Shown here: positions 34,662 through 46,440 of the stretch, one piece after another | Layout: every line of letters starts with the position of its first letter | How positions within the stretch are numbered: the stretch's first letter is position 1 | From: Casuarina equisetifolia | Lineage: Eukaryota > Streptophyta > Magnoliopsida > Fagales > Casuarinaceae | Direction of reading: 5' to 3' | NCBI GenBank assembly: GCA_028551475.1 | Contig: CM052362.1 | Coordinates: 6,075,354 to 6,139,353, forward strand | Length of the DNA: 64,000 bases | Program-made: the position numbers and the translations under genes | Notes under the pieces: generated by a model | What the model saw: only the letters and a program-made list of their open reading frames with translations | Told to the model about the DNA's origin: nothing | The model's database searches: none

Positions 34662-37600
34662 TCATAGAGGGTAGTGGGCAAACCACCTCTTGGCCATGGC
34701 AAAAGCTTCTTTAGGTCTGTACTCTGGAGCTGTATGACCCCCTCCCTACATGCACAATAGAAATAAAGGAAGAAAAGGTCAACTTCAAGTCTTTGTGATT
34801 AACCAGAAACAAAGAAGAATATCTAGCTAAGGTATTTTCTATACCTTGACGGTAGCATAAGTCATTAAGTAATGATTTTTCTTAAAGTCCATTCGGTACC
34901 TGTTATAATCATAAAAGCGGTTCTTAAGAAGATCGTCTGGAAATCTCATGAAGACAAGCAAATTATCTGTTATAAAATTCAGCCTGCAGAAGTAATAGTT
35001 TTGCACATTTAAGGTACCAACCCGGCCACTTGACCATCAACAAACCATGGCTGCCAAGTGTCTGTGACTGTCATATTGAGGGATCTTATCCATTGTAAGG
35101 TCCCAACATATGGAATAAGCAGGTCATGGTCTCCGCTGTGAGAAGATAAATAATTTGATGAGTAAAAAATGACAATAACATTAGCTATCATATTCATGTT
35201 TCACTTATCCCACAATGAATTCCAAGCTTTGAAATCACAATTTTCAACAAAAGAAGAACATATTGTGTTGAATTGAGAATAGAAATTTTAAACTATGAAT
35301 TTCAAGCTTTGAAATCAAAATTTTCAACAAAAGAAGACCATATTGTATTTAATTGAGAATAGAAAATTTAAGTTATTACTTTGAATATTATTGTGTATTA
35401 AATACTTTCTTGTGGTTCAAATTTTCAATCAATTCTTATTTCTTTTACAATTTTAAAAATATATTTTATTTATTCATTTTTGTTCATTTTTTTGCAGTTT
35501 TATTTGCCTATTATCTTTCTCATTGTTTCAGATTTTAACATATGATGCTTTGACAATGTCTTGTAAAAAAAGAAAAAAACTATTCAGAAAATAAAAATGA
35601 TAGGGACTTCACATATTGCAATTGTGAAGAGAGAGTAAAAGCAACTCTTTTAGAAAAAGCTTCTTTCTTTTTCATGATTTCATTTGGAATTAATACAAAA
35701 ATTGATGGAAAATAAAAAAATATTTAAATTTATTAAAAATATGTCGTGTTGTTTGAAAAAAAAATAGAAACTTTGGGAGCTACTAAAAGATTAATGCATA
35801 TATAATTTCACAAGAAGTTAAGTATGTTGGGAAAAAAAGAAGAAGATGTTTTACAATGAAGTTTTGATGATGAAAAGATAGATCTTCCAAAGAATAAGGA
35901 AGCTCTTGTGAGAAATCGTAACATTTTTTATAATAGTATGATACAATCAACTTCCTACATTTGTTCATTTCTTTAATGCATATACACTTAATGGAATGAA
36001 AATGAGCCATGGAGGAATCAGAACTGTATGATACGACAGCGTATAATGCTGAAACGCATGAAGGGGAAGAACTTAAAGTGAACGACGGCGTTTCAGCTGG
36101 AATTCAAATCAAAACTCAAGGGCTGATAGAAACTCTATTTTTCCCAGTTTTGTTCGACCAAGTTGTGGTCTAGGCATGTCCTAATAGTTCAGAACAGTAA
36201 CTTGGCTACTCGTGAAGGCTAACGGCTATGTGAACTTACAAAAGGGAATATACTAAGGGGCTGTTGAATGCTGTTGTGTACAATCATATTCCCCTGCTGT
36301 AAGTGATTTTATTGTTAGTCAAAAATCATGAAATATTGAATTGAGTTTGACTAATGAGACCCTAATCTTGCGTCCATTTTGGGGGTTTGTGCTTATCAGC
36401 TCAAATATGTCAGATACTGTGTATTTACATTTGTTTTGAGCTGAATCAAGGCCCGATGGAGCTACAACTGCAACAGGTATTCGATGTACTGAAATCCTAA
36501 GTCTGTCAAATTTCGGGCTCTCTCAAATGTGGTTGTCCAGCTGAAAATCGAAGCTATTTTTTATTAGGACAACACATTTGTGCAAAGGTTATTGTATGTG
36601 CTCCGCTCTTTGGAGAAGGTAGTATTAGCACTTATTTCTCCAACTGTTGTTAAGTGCACTGTTAGTGAGGGCCGAGTGGCTGGGTTGTTGTAAAGTGCTT
36701 GTATGAGAATTGAAGTTGTAAACGTCAGGAAAAAGTAGTAGTGAAGGGCCTCCTTAACTGGTCGGTTAGGGGAAGTGTATGTAGGTGCCAAGTTATCTTG
36801 GACTGAATCACATAATTACTGTGTGATTCTACTGCTTGACTTTAGCTCTATTTCTATTTACTACCGACTTGTATGTGCTGCAATTATAGTAAATGCCAGG
36901 AAAATTAATACACGCTTAGCAACTTTTGACTGTGAGTAACCTAATTTACTTGAAGTAAACAGAGAAGTTAAGAATTTAGAAGGCCAATTCAGCCCCTCTT
37001 TGATTGTAATTAGTCTAAAAAAGTGTAAGAGTGACAATAAAGACAAGTGTAGAATAATTACATCTTATCCGCCTCTTTATTCTCAACCCTTATGAGAGAT
37101 TTTTGGGGGAAACATGTTATTAAATAATTTTTATTTCCTGTTTACTTTTTTTTTTCTTTCTTATTTTTTCATTCGAATTTCAAATTGATTTAGCAAAAAT
37201 GGTCAAAACTCTCGCAACATAAAGAGAATAAGAGGATAGAAATAATGCTTACCCACCTCTAAATCAAAGATTGGTAACTAGTTTTTGTAATATAAAAGAG
37301 TAAGGGGATGGAAATAATGTTTACCCACTTGTAAATCAAAGATCGGTAACTAGTCTTCGTGAAATTTCGATGATAATCAACAGTGCTAAACACTTCCTCG
37401 GTATAGGACAGGCTCTTATTACATCTTACCCAATCCTTTACTGTTCCCTGTTGGTCATCACAACAATACAAAACGATTGTTTTCCTTACTGAATTTTGTC
37501 AACTAAGCAAGCAATGGGTGCAAGGTTTACCTTCCGGATGTAAAGAGCACTTTGTACATTTTCATTGTTACACCAAAGCACAGATAGCACATAAGTATAA

Positions 37601-40600
37601 GTCTACAAAAGAAGTAAGCTTACTTAGTATCAACTCTAAAAGAGAATTAAGCTCTGCACTTGAGCACGAGACAGAGAAGGAAAAGAAAATGGCCTACCCG
37701 ACACCATAAGGAAGGAGGTTGAGACCGTAAAAGCGTGTCCATGCGGTCCGCTTCAAGTGAAGGACAATAGGGTTCTAAAATTTGGGCAGGATCAACTTTC
37801 TCGATGCACTACAAGTAGAAAGAGTCAATCGTTCTGAGTTCTCTCCTAAAACCCGTGTTATTGGAATCTGAGAGGTCTTCTCACCTCGTTGACAACATCA
37901 AAATCCTGCAAGCATTTTACATTTTCTGGATCTCTATTTACATACTCGCCATGACAACTTTCTCTGACCTCCTGGAAATTAGAACAACAAAAATCGCTAT
38001 GCATTGTTGTGCTTGATGGGGGGCTTTTTGCATAAACAAAAATGTTAAGCATAAGCTCACAGATTAAATGACAGTTTCGGGGATTTACCTCATAGACTTC
38101 ATCAGATATAAGTGCCATACCATGTGCATATTTGACTCTTGAATTGAAATCGCTATGCATATCTGTAACTGGGTTGCCAAGCACGTACCCCTGTTTTCAG
38201 TTTATGGCTTGAGTTTCTCAATACTTACAAACTGTAAACATGGATAAATGAAAAGAAAATTTCAAAATTATCCTAAGATTAAGCCAATTGAAATGGATGA
38301 ATTTAAATAATTGAATTAACATATCAATACTCTTCTTATCTGTGAATCTGAACTTTTTAATTAAAGAGACAATGAATAATAAAATAGAATAAAATTTTTG
38401 CTTGTCTCAAAATTTTAAATTACTAATAATTAATGACTTTGATTATCAAATATAATCAACATAGAAGCTATGTTAAAAAAAAGCTTACACTGAGCTTCAC
38501 AAGGGGCCATTGTCCAATACTATTACCTACAAGAAAATAAAGTAACTGAAAATGAAATTAACTTGTATCTTCAAAATTTAATTAGGGGATTGAATCTTAT
38601 TAAAAGAAAATGCTTATATGTTCTTCTAGGAAGTGAGGGGAAATGGAAGCAAAAAGTGGATTAAAATAGATTACAAAACAGGTTCTTCTCACAAGTTACC
38701 ATAATATGTTTCTTGAACAATCAATGGAATAATGATGCCAGAGTATGAATCACCACCAATGTAAAACACATTTGAAAGGAACTTCGGGTGATCCAATAGC
38801 CACTGTGTTATAGATTGAAAGGTTAGTAATGCGTGTTTAATTTCCATCCTTGATTCTTTTCTTTCGCACAAGGAGACAATTATGGTTTCATTCTTTCGTG
38901 GGATTGCACTGACCTTTTTCAAGAATTCATAGGTTTGTGCTGCTGATATTGTATCTGTCATATTGTAAGCTTGAGAGGTTGTTGCATATGAGAATCCCGT
39001 GCCCGCAGGAGCATCTAGAAATAAAATGCTAGCAAACTGAAATTGTCACCATCGTCAGACAACAGAGAGTATGATGACCACCTAACGTTTGCTTGAGACC
39101 GTAAGTAGATGGGTATGATGATACTGTACCTTTGTCCAGGAATATGGGTTCAGCAAAAGTGACGGTAGATTTCCATCGAAACTTCCGTAGTCAAATGACA
39201 AAGGACCTACATCAAAGTGCAGAGCAATCAATTTAAGGCATCAGCACCAAGAAATGGGGCTTCAATTTTCGACTAAAATATGTATTAACCTAAGAAGTAA
39301 TAAGACAAATAATCTGGAATACTTTTTATTGTGATCCAATATAAGAATCGATAAACTGCCCTTTGTACTTTTATAAGATATAGTACGCTCAGCTTTGTTA
39401 ATATTAAATAAAAAATATTAGGTACTACTCTGTTTTTCAAAGGAAAAAGGAAAAATTACAGAAGCTTTAATCCTAAAACTTGTCTCTTGAAGGGAGCCTA
39501 GAATTGTCGAAAGTGCACGAGGTCAAGGTGATTAAGGAGGGCTAAGCTTGTTTGTTATGATAGTTAAGATTTTCATGGCAGAGAAGTAGAGATATGGGAG
39601 AAGAAAATATTAATAAAAAAACGGTAGGTTGACACAGTGGTTAATGCCTCTGAAGGTGAACTTCCTCCGGAAAGTACAAAATGCAAATGGGGGAAAAGCC
39701 CCGGTCTGGTTTGATTGATTGCTTAGTCTAATAAATTATTTAAATATCAATTTGATTGGTTATTTTAAGACTGCTAATCATTCAAAAGATTTGTTATGAA
39801 TTGTTTATCCTCCACTAAAGATTGTTAATCTTTTTTAATTTGAGATCAGGACAAAAATGGAAATATTTGGTCCAAGAGGTATACTTTTTATGAATTGCCC
39901 AAATCTTCTTCGATAATAGTACAATAATTGAGGATAATATGACAAGAGAATACTGGTTAAGAATGATACACATCTTAGACGTAGATATTCTAATTTAATT
40001 TTTTTTCAAATAAATTTATGTTCACTAATTGTAATTTAATTTTAAGGAAAAAATTAACTTTCTTAACATATTGTCACATTCTAAATTCAAAAGATGGCAT
40101 CTTTTATGCACCACTCCTACAACTCATAACAATATATAAGAGAATGTTCTACCTTTGTGAAAAAGAACACAACTCATATTAATTATGAAGATAAGTGTTA
40201 AAAATAGTACACACTATCTTATATTGTTTTAATTTTATTTTGAATCAAATTTTCATATCATAGCTTATTAGTGTCTTAATTTAGAAGACTCAAAGACTTA
40301 ACTTAAAAATTAGTTCAAGGATTAAAATATATATATATATATATATATATATTTTTAAATTTAAACTTTATCTTAATGAATTTATCTTTCAATATAATAC
40401 TTTTATCTCACATATATGCCCCTCACAGGCCAACAATATTATGTTCAAGATTGCATGAGATAAAACAAACTCAACCGAAGTCTAGTATTAAGTTAAGAAG
40501 ATCAAAAACCTAATCCAAAAGTTAGGTTAAAGATTTGAATGTCCTCCTCTAATTTAAACTTCGTTTTAAGGATCTTATATTTCAAAGTGAAACTTTTATC

Positions 40601-41164
40601 CTTTACGCACCTTGAATTTAGCTGGATTTCAAATGGTTTACTTATAAAAACCTGTCCTCATTTACTGAACGTAAGTGGTTGACAGCTATTGCTGTTTTCT
40701 TCTTTTAATGTTGCTGAAGTGGTTAAAAAGAGAAAGAAAGCAAAGGGAAAAGAGGTCGACGACTACCGATTTCGTAAAACAGTCCTGTGAGAGAAGTACA
40801 ACCAGGGCCTCCTGTTAGCCAAAGCATCAAAGGATCCAGCATCGGGTTCCCCTCGGATTCGATGAAGTAGTAAAACAGTTGCACATCGTCGTCTTCCCCT
40901 ACGCCTACATATCTGGAAATGAACAGATGCTGAGCCAAACATATGGTTTCATTCATTCTGAAGTATGAAAACAGAAGAAGACGAGACTTACCCAGTTTCG
41001 AGTTTGAAAGGAAGATTACCAGGAAAACCTGGTAGCCTCTCGACGAATGATCGTGACTTAGCCGTACCCACAGACTCAGACAGAACTAGCACAAGCAGGG
41101 AAAGGAGACGGATGTAAGTGTTTGTTCTGAACATGCCTCTTAGCTCTTGGTAAGGTGTTGCCAT
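34662..41164 (-). CDS. serine carboxypeptidase-like protein, 14 exons, intact (block B)
   Basis: A complete SCPL gene (family S10) for 467 residues. Exons: 41164-40992, 40912-40767, 39206-39130, 39036-38914, 38802-38700, 38526-38489, 38190-38089, 37971-37885, 37808-37698, 37602-37531, 37447-37329, 35135-35022, 34899-34845, 34745-34662. All borders are AG/GT, phases agree and the sum is 1,404 bases. Residues 1-35 form a signal peptide; Met11 is an alternative start. Key sites: GGPGC 92-96, nucleophile Ser192 in GDSYSG, NGDHD 384-388, catalytic His444 in [10 protein letters not shown]-terminus FAHYPL. Fourteen exons and these motifs are typical of the plant SCPL clade that includes vacuolar acyltransferases using glucose esters (for example sinapoylglucose-dependent enzymes). 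Acyltransferase or peptidase activity cannot be decided here. Its block A twin is frameshifted, so this may be the only working copy in the window. Confidence 0.92.
37221..37360 (-). repeat. 72-bp tandem duplication of the exon 11 / intron 11 junction (block B)
   Basis: Same duplication as at 22,943-23,082. The true exon 11 donor is at 37,328-37,327 and a second donor-like site lies about 72 bases further into intron 11. Its presence in both blocks dates it before the segmental duplication. Confidence 0.75.
40327..40352. repeat. (AT)n microsatellite in SCPL intron 2 (block B)
   Basis: A run of 13 AT units in intron 2 that has no counterpart in block A, so it arose or expanded after the duplication. 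Confidence 0.9.
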
Positions 41165-41213
41165 TGTTAGAAATCATATGTCTAGTATGTTTTTGAGTTC
41201 TTTCGCCTACACC

Positions 41214-41220
41214 TATATAA
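41214..41220 (-). promoter_or_regulatory. putative TATA box of the block B SCPL gene
   Basis: The minus strand reads TTATATA 50 bases before the ATG at 41164, the same place as in block A. Confidence 0.45.
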
Positions 41221-42028
41221 GGCCAAGAAGGTGGTGGGGAACTGTCCTTAACTCTCAATCCTATCCATGTGAAAACCACATTTAGTTTAGCCTCAGTAAT
41301 GATCATGTTAGCGTATTAATTATATGAATCAATTGATTTTTTCAATCAGACATTGGGAAAAGCAGTTATTTAACTTGACAGTAAAATAGCTGTTGTCAAC
41401 AAAAGATCCTAGGATGTGTAAGGTTGTAGGTAATTTTGGTTGTTCTACCAACCCCTGCATGCACTCACCAAAGAATCATAGGTCTGACTAGCAGTGCCAA
41501 CTAACAGGCAAAGAGCCATCGGAGGGGAGAACCCACGGTCGAGTTTGGCATGGGACCAGTAGGTGAAGGGACAAATCGACATTTTTTGGCTTTTGGGATG
41601 TGATAATAGTCTCAACATGATATATCTTTCAATTATTTTGAAATATAGGGCAATCAGACGTTTTCCTCGTGGAAAACAGACACATTTCAACCACATCTTC
41701 AAATACGGGATCGTAACATTCTTCCTGTCCTTATCACATCTTCTTCACCAAATGGGGAGCCCACACAAAGCCTCAAGGACCTTACTGTAAAGTACTATAC
41801 TAAATATTAGATAAACTTCCGGTCAAGAGACTGAATGGTGAGAATGAGAAGATAGGAGAAACACTTATGAGAAGAAATCCGTATTTTCAAGTTTATTGAT
41901 TTTCATGTGTTCAGGGTAATTTGTAGACAAGATTTATATTTGATATACATTTGGCGAGGGGATTGCCGATACGTACGAACTACGACGAGCTGATTCGTCA
42001 GTTTTCTTCTTGCGTCACATGTTAAAAA

Positions 42029-42692
42029 TGTTGGGTTTTGGATATGGGATGGAAGAGGAACAAAGACATGGAAGAAAATTGAGAAAATGAGGAAGTAAGG
42101 TTGGTAGAGGCACAAACGTCGAACACGTGCTGGGTAGAAAGTTGAAGACTGAAAAACAACTTACAATGGAGGACGAAAATTCTTCCTTTTATACAACCAA
42201 TCAAAGTTACAAAGGGACACAACAAAGGAAACTCAAGAGAGTTGCAATCTCTTGAATACACAAGCACGAACAAACACATACAACAACACTTGAGGGCAAA
42301 GGAAACACTCACGGTTTGAGCAACAAAGGGAACAATTTGGAACTGCCGTTCCTGGAGAACTCTTACTGGAGGACTTCGTTCACTCTCTTGCTTCACTGTC
42401 TTCTGTCTATAGTACTACTGCTCCATGTACTCCATGGTATTTATAGCTTCATAAGGTCGGTGCTTCCTTGTTCTTTAAGAGATACAAACTTCAAGCTTGT
42501 GGTTTGGAGAGAGCTTGATGTCAGAAGATAATTTTCCAGTGAAGAAGAAGCCTCTGGTGTTTTCCGGTTTCTTCTGTACATTTCCGTCATCGGGAGAATG
42601 GAGAAGTGAGAAGATGATGAATAGTATTCGTGGGATACTTTTGCTTTCGGGCTTTTTTCTTTTATTTGGGCTGATCATGTTTAAACCCAACA
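42029..42692. mobile_element. solo LTR inserted in block B
   Basis: A 664-bp insertion bounded by TGTTGGGTTT and AAACCCAACA, a perfect 10-bp terminal inversion with TG...CA ends. It is flanked by A-rich 5-bp sites (AAAAA and AAAAT) consistent with a target duplication. Block A has the uninterrupted site near 27,708 ('gttaaaaaagcctcc'). No second LTR or internal region is present, so this is a solo LTR left by recombination. The family is unknown. It is younger than the segmental duplication. Confidence 0.8.
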
Positions 42693-42818
42693 AAAATAGC
42701 CTTCCGAGGATGGAATTGGTCTTGTGGCAAGCACTTGTGTTCCAAATGGTAAGAAATTCTCATTCGAATCAAGTGAGAATTGGGTTACTGTTCACAATTT
42801 GTTTTCCTTCGTATTGCC

Positions 42819-44386
42819 GAAGGATCTCCTTTGGATTCTGTAGTGGTTCTCCCAATCAAACAAGCTTCTTGTTAAAAAGCTGATAAGCGATTGAAGAAAA
42901 TTGCTATGGCTTGCTTTGTTTTAGCTCAGTGAGGCTTGCTTGGCTCTTCAGGACCGTGTTTCCGATCTACTGCCGAACCAACTAATTGAGTCGCTGCAAA
43001 CGCCAAGCAAGCTTGGGGTCACTTGACCGAGGCACTGTGCGGTCTAGTAGGTCGTTCTTTTGGTTTGTGACAAGGGTGCACCAGAGTCCTTCTGTTGCTG
43101 CTATGCAGCAGACGCAGCAGCCCTTGACCTAGTGATGGCTCCTTGGAGCATGAAATCCCCAAAACGATTCGGACATGGACGTCTCTGTTGAGGAATGGTG
43201 GAAAACAATCACTCAACGAAGGAAAATTTGCAGGAAGATGGGCTAAAATAGAAGCCTAACCGTATATTCTGGAGACTTCAAAGATACAAGATCCACATCA
43301 TTTTCTTTCCCTTTTCCTACTTAACTCGATGGTTACCCTTCTCATGGACCTTGGGCCTTAACCCGTCGACACTACCTATTACTCCTACAAATCCAACCTA
43401 CTCATAAACTCCATTCACAACATGACAGGATGTTACAAACCAAGTCACAAAAGTCATCCAAGGACATGTGTTACATCAGAACGGTCGTCTATGGGGAATA
43501 GTTTTCTGGTCCTGAGAGGTTTGATTCACAAGGTGACAAGGTCAGCATTTCCCTTGAAATTTAAGTTTGAACTACACTACCAGCTACACTGTAAACAATA
43601 CTCCATTATGAACTACACATTACCCTACAAGTTACTCTACCTTCTGAACTAAGCTAAGAAAAGACTTTTTCTGCCTTTTGTTCTCCTGCGGATGCTTCTC
43701 TTTTTCTTTCCTTTCAAATCCTACCCAATACAGTGTGTTTTGCTGTACTTGAAGTCATGAATTGTTTTTAGGGTCACATGTTGTCATTGAAGCCACATGT
43801 TGATGGGTCATAACACAAAGACTGGTTTTGGACCATCTCAGAGGTGTTGCCATTACTGGAGCAACAAGTTGGCACGATGCCACATTCGATAAACATGTTA
43901 GAGGAAGCAACAACTAAGTTGTCACTGTCAGGAGGAAGAAAGCATAAATCACACGGGTAAAATAACATTACAAGCTGTGCTGAAGCAATGGAGAAAATCT
44001 GTAACAAAGGAACGCAACAGTGAATTCACTAGTCGCTAGACTAGCGAATTTTGGCCATTAAATCTATAATATGCATATTGTAGATCAATTAAAGTCATTA
44101 CCACACTTGTGTTAGAATGCATTTAAAAAGGATTAGTTGGGTGTAAGTAATTATATGCCTCCATAGGATTAAGCATATATGCTGTCCTTTTGTAATTTTC
44201 TTGTTTGATTTGTGTAGATTGTAACACTTATTACAATGTATCTATTTTGTATGGCTAACATTTGAATCCTATTCTTTGTAACCCTACAAGGTATGATTAT
44301 TATGCTCAACTTTAATATTTTTAATAAAATTTGTTAGAGTACTACTTGTGTTTTTGAAAAATAAAAAAAATAAAAAAATAAAAAAG
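42819..44386. other. spacer between block B and block C
   Basis: Starts exactly where the match to block A ends. A GC-richer part at 42,820-43,260 is not recognised. A 78-codon minus-strand frame at 44,007-43,774 has no known family. Near 43,985 a short match to the spacer left of the SCPL genes ('aatggagaaaatct') is followed by about 380 bases of other sequence before the block C match resumes at 44,387, suggesting another insertion. A small perfect palindrome, CGCTAG-A-CTAGCG, lies near 44,023-44,046. Confidence 0.5.
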
Positions 44387-44728
44387 AAATGGAATGCAAC
44401 AATGTTTTCTTAGAGGATGTGTTGACCCGTGAAGGAAGGAATGATGTGGGCAATGTGGTCGTTGAGATGCAATGGCATGCAAGTTTGTGTATGTATATTG
44501 TCTCTATTAACAAAGCGAATTTGGAACAAAGGATTTTGTGCTAATTAAACCCTTAATGGTATTATTTAGGCAATACTCAATGGTTGGTCAAGAGACTTCT
44601 TCTGCTATAAATAATGGCAATTGTTTTTCATTTCTCATTAACATTATTCCAGTGCCCAATTACCATACAAATCAAGTCATTACATAGTTCTGAAGCTACG
44701 ACCCTCGAATCACAAAGGGTGGTGGGCA

Positions 44729-45082
44729 TGTTATAGGCCTAGATATAGGCCCTATTATTGGGAAGCCCACTAGGCCGAGGCCAATGTTGGTGTGTTTTGT
44801 ATTTAATTGCTTATGGGTTATTTTGTAACTATGAGCCGGTTATGTCTAAGCTCAATCAGTAGAATTTACCCAGTTCATTTGGGATCAAGGTTCTTGTAAA
44901 AGGGGCCATAAAGTTGTATTTTAATTTTCATGCTTGAATGAAGAACTTAATGAGGTTTGGTTTCCCTCTATAGAAATTGATGAGGTTTCATTTCCCTTAA
45001 TAAAAACGGTTTATGGTGTGAGTTACTGGGAAGAATGAGCGAAATAAATCCAAAAAAGCTTAAAGAAAGCGGGTCTCTACCT
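44729..45082. mobile_element. 354-bp insertion of unknown class in SCPL pseudo-exon 14
   Basis: Compared with the intact SCPL exon 14, sequence from 44,729 to 45,082 is extra. It is flanked by GGGCA (44,724-44,728) and AGGCA (45,083-45,087), a likely 5-bp target duplication with one change. It begins TGTTATAGG, as many LTRs do, but does not end in CA, so a solo LTR is likely but not certain. Confidence 0.55.
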
Positions 45083-45285
45083 AGGCAAACTACCTATTGG
45101 TATGTCAGAAGCTTCTTTAGGCCTATACTAGAGCTGTATGATCCTCTCCCTACATGCACATTAAAAATAGAGGATGAACAAGTCAACCTCAATTTCGCGA
45201 CTATACCCAAATCAAAGAAGAATATTTATTAACGATATTTTATATGCCTTGACCATAGCATAAGTCGTAAAGTATTGATTCTTTT

Positions 45286-45638
45286 TGTTGGAGTGTTGAA
45301 ATATCCAGTCCCACAATGGGTAAGGTGACGGGAGAGCCTGACCTTATTAACTTTCATTGGCAACCCACTATTGTACAGTTCTGTGTTTTAGTTGGGCCCT
45401 TCAGTTTATAAGATGGTATTAAAGCTAGCCCCGTGTCCTGCCTACCTTGGTGTGGTCTCTCTCTAGATTGGTTCCACCTCTCACTGCACCCAACATGAGA
45501 TTGCAGGGGAGTGTTGGAGTGTTAAAATATCTAGTCCCACATTGGGTAAGGTGACAAGAGAGCCTGACCTTATTAATTCTGCTGGCAACCCACTATTGCA
45601 CAGTTCTGTATTTTAGTTAGGCTTTTCAGTTTCTAAGA
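45286..45638 (+). mobile_element. TRIM (miniature LTR element) in SCPL pseudo-exon 13
   Basis: Two direct repeats of 128 and 127 bp (45,286-45,413 and 45,512-45,638) start TGTTGGAGTGTT and contain 'gtcccaca(a/t)tggg', a word typical of plant TRIM LTRs. The 98-bp interior starts with a tRNA-iMet-type primer site (TGGTATTAAAGC at 45,414) and ends with a purine tract (near 45,500-45,511). A perfect 5-bp target duplication, CTTTT, flanks it (45,281-45,285 and 45,639-45,643). It has no coding capacity, as expected of TRIMs. The LTRs differ at roughly one site in eight, so it is old. Confidence 0.85.
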
Positions 45639-46440
45639 CTTTTGTAAGTCCTTTTTGTACCTAATATAATCAAAAAATCAATTTGTAACGAAGATCATTA
45701 TGAAATCTCATGAAGGTGAAAAGATTAAAACTTATAAAGTATAGCCTACAGAAGTAATGGTTTTGCACTAAGGTACCAACCCAGTAACTTGACTATCAAC
45801 AAAACATAGGTGCCAAGTATTTATGCCTATCATATTGATGGATCTTCTCCATTTTAGGATTCCAACATATGGAATCAGCAAGTAGTGGTCTCTGTAGTAA
45901 GAAGACAAATAATTTGAGGAGTTAAAAATGATAAGAACAGAAGCTTTCATAGTTATGTTTGACTCACTCCACAATGAATTTCAATTTTTGGAGTTGCAAT
46001 TTTCAACAAAAGAATAATATATTGCATTGAAGTATGCATAGAAATTCTAAAATCTTATGTGTTTTACTATTTTAAATAGATATTTCATTTATCTTTTTTA
46101 ATTAATTTTTTTGTAATTTTATTTTCCCATTATCTTTCTCATTGTTTACTCTTTTAGTATACGATTTTTTTTATAGTATCTATATCAAAAAAGAAAAGAA
46201 AAGGAAATTTATTTAGAAAATGAAATGATAAGGGTTTCCCCATATTGCAACTATGAGTGGGGGTTCCACCTCTTCTAAGAAAGAGTAGAAGCAACACTTC
46301 TCAATTCTTATGAGGGCTTTAAGAGGGAATGTTTCTTATAAGAAACTTATTTTCTTTTTTATATTTATTTATTATTTTATATTGTTTTGGCAATTTCATA
46401 TGAATTTAGTACAAAAACTAATAGAAATGATAAAAGTATT

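Larger units (their letters stand above)
29066..42818. repeat. block B of the large tandem segmental duplication
   Basis: Direct repeat of block A (8553-27830). It lacks the carboxylesterase stretch and the copia cluster of block A, a stretch of about 95 bp equivalent to 22,690-22,785, and a stretch of about 55 bp equivalent to 21,200-21,255. It gains a 664-bp solo LTR at 42,029-42,692. It holds the intact SCPL gene. Confidence 0.9.
44690..45895 (-). pseudogene. SCPL pseudogene, exons 12-14 (block C)
   Basis: On the minus strand, exon 12 (about 45,891-45,776) reads RDHYLLIPYVGILKW, then RRSINM, then WHLCFVDSQVTG, against [21 protein letters not shown] and [12 protein letters not shown] in the intact gene. 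The catalytic GDHD is lost. Exon 13 (TYAMVK remnant) is split by a TRIM element (45,286-45,638). Exon 14 starts GEDHTAL, has several stops and is split by a 354-bp insertion (44,729-45,082). No exons upstream of exon 12 remain. It is clearly a dead 3' fragment. Confidence 0.8.
44387..46440. repeat. block C, a third partial copy of the SCPL 3' region
   Basis: Matches about 19,950-21,320 of block A (and its block B partner), from the spacer before exon 14 through exons 14-12 and the first part of intron 11, with two insertions of about 354 bp. It is more diverged than A and B are from each other, so it split off earlier. It keeps the roughly 55 bases that block B has lost in intron 11, which shows the change in B was a deletion. 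Confidence 0.8.

Noticed and set aside
43774-44007. 78-codon minus-strand frame with many cysteines
   Set aside because: Not recognised, without neighbouring exons or signals; the cysteines are not spaced like a known motif.
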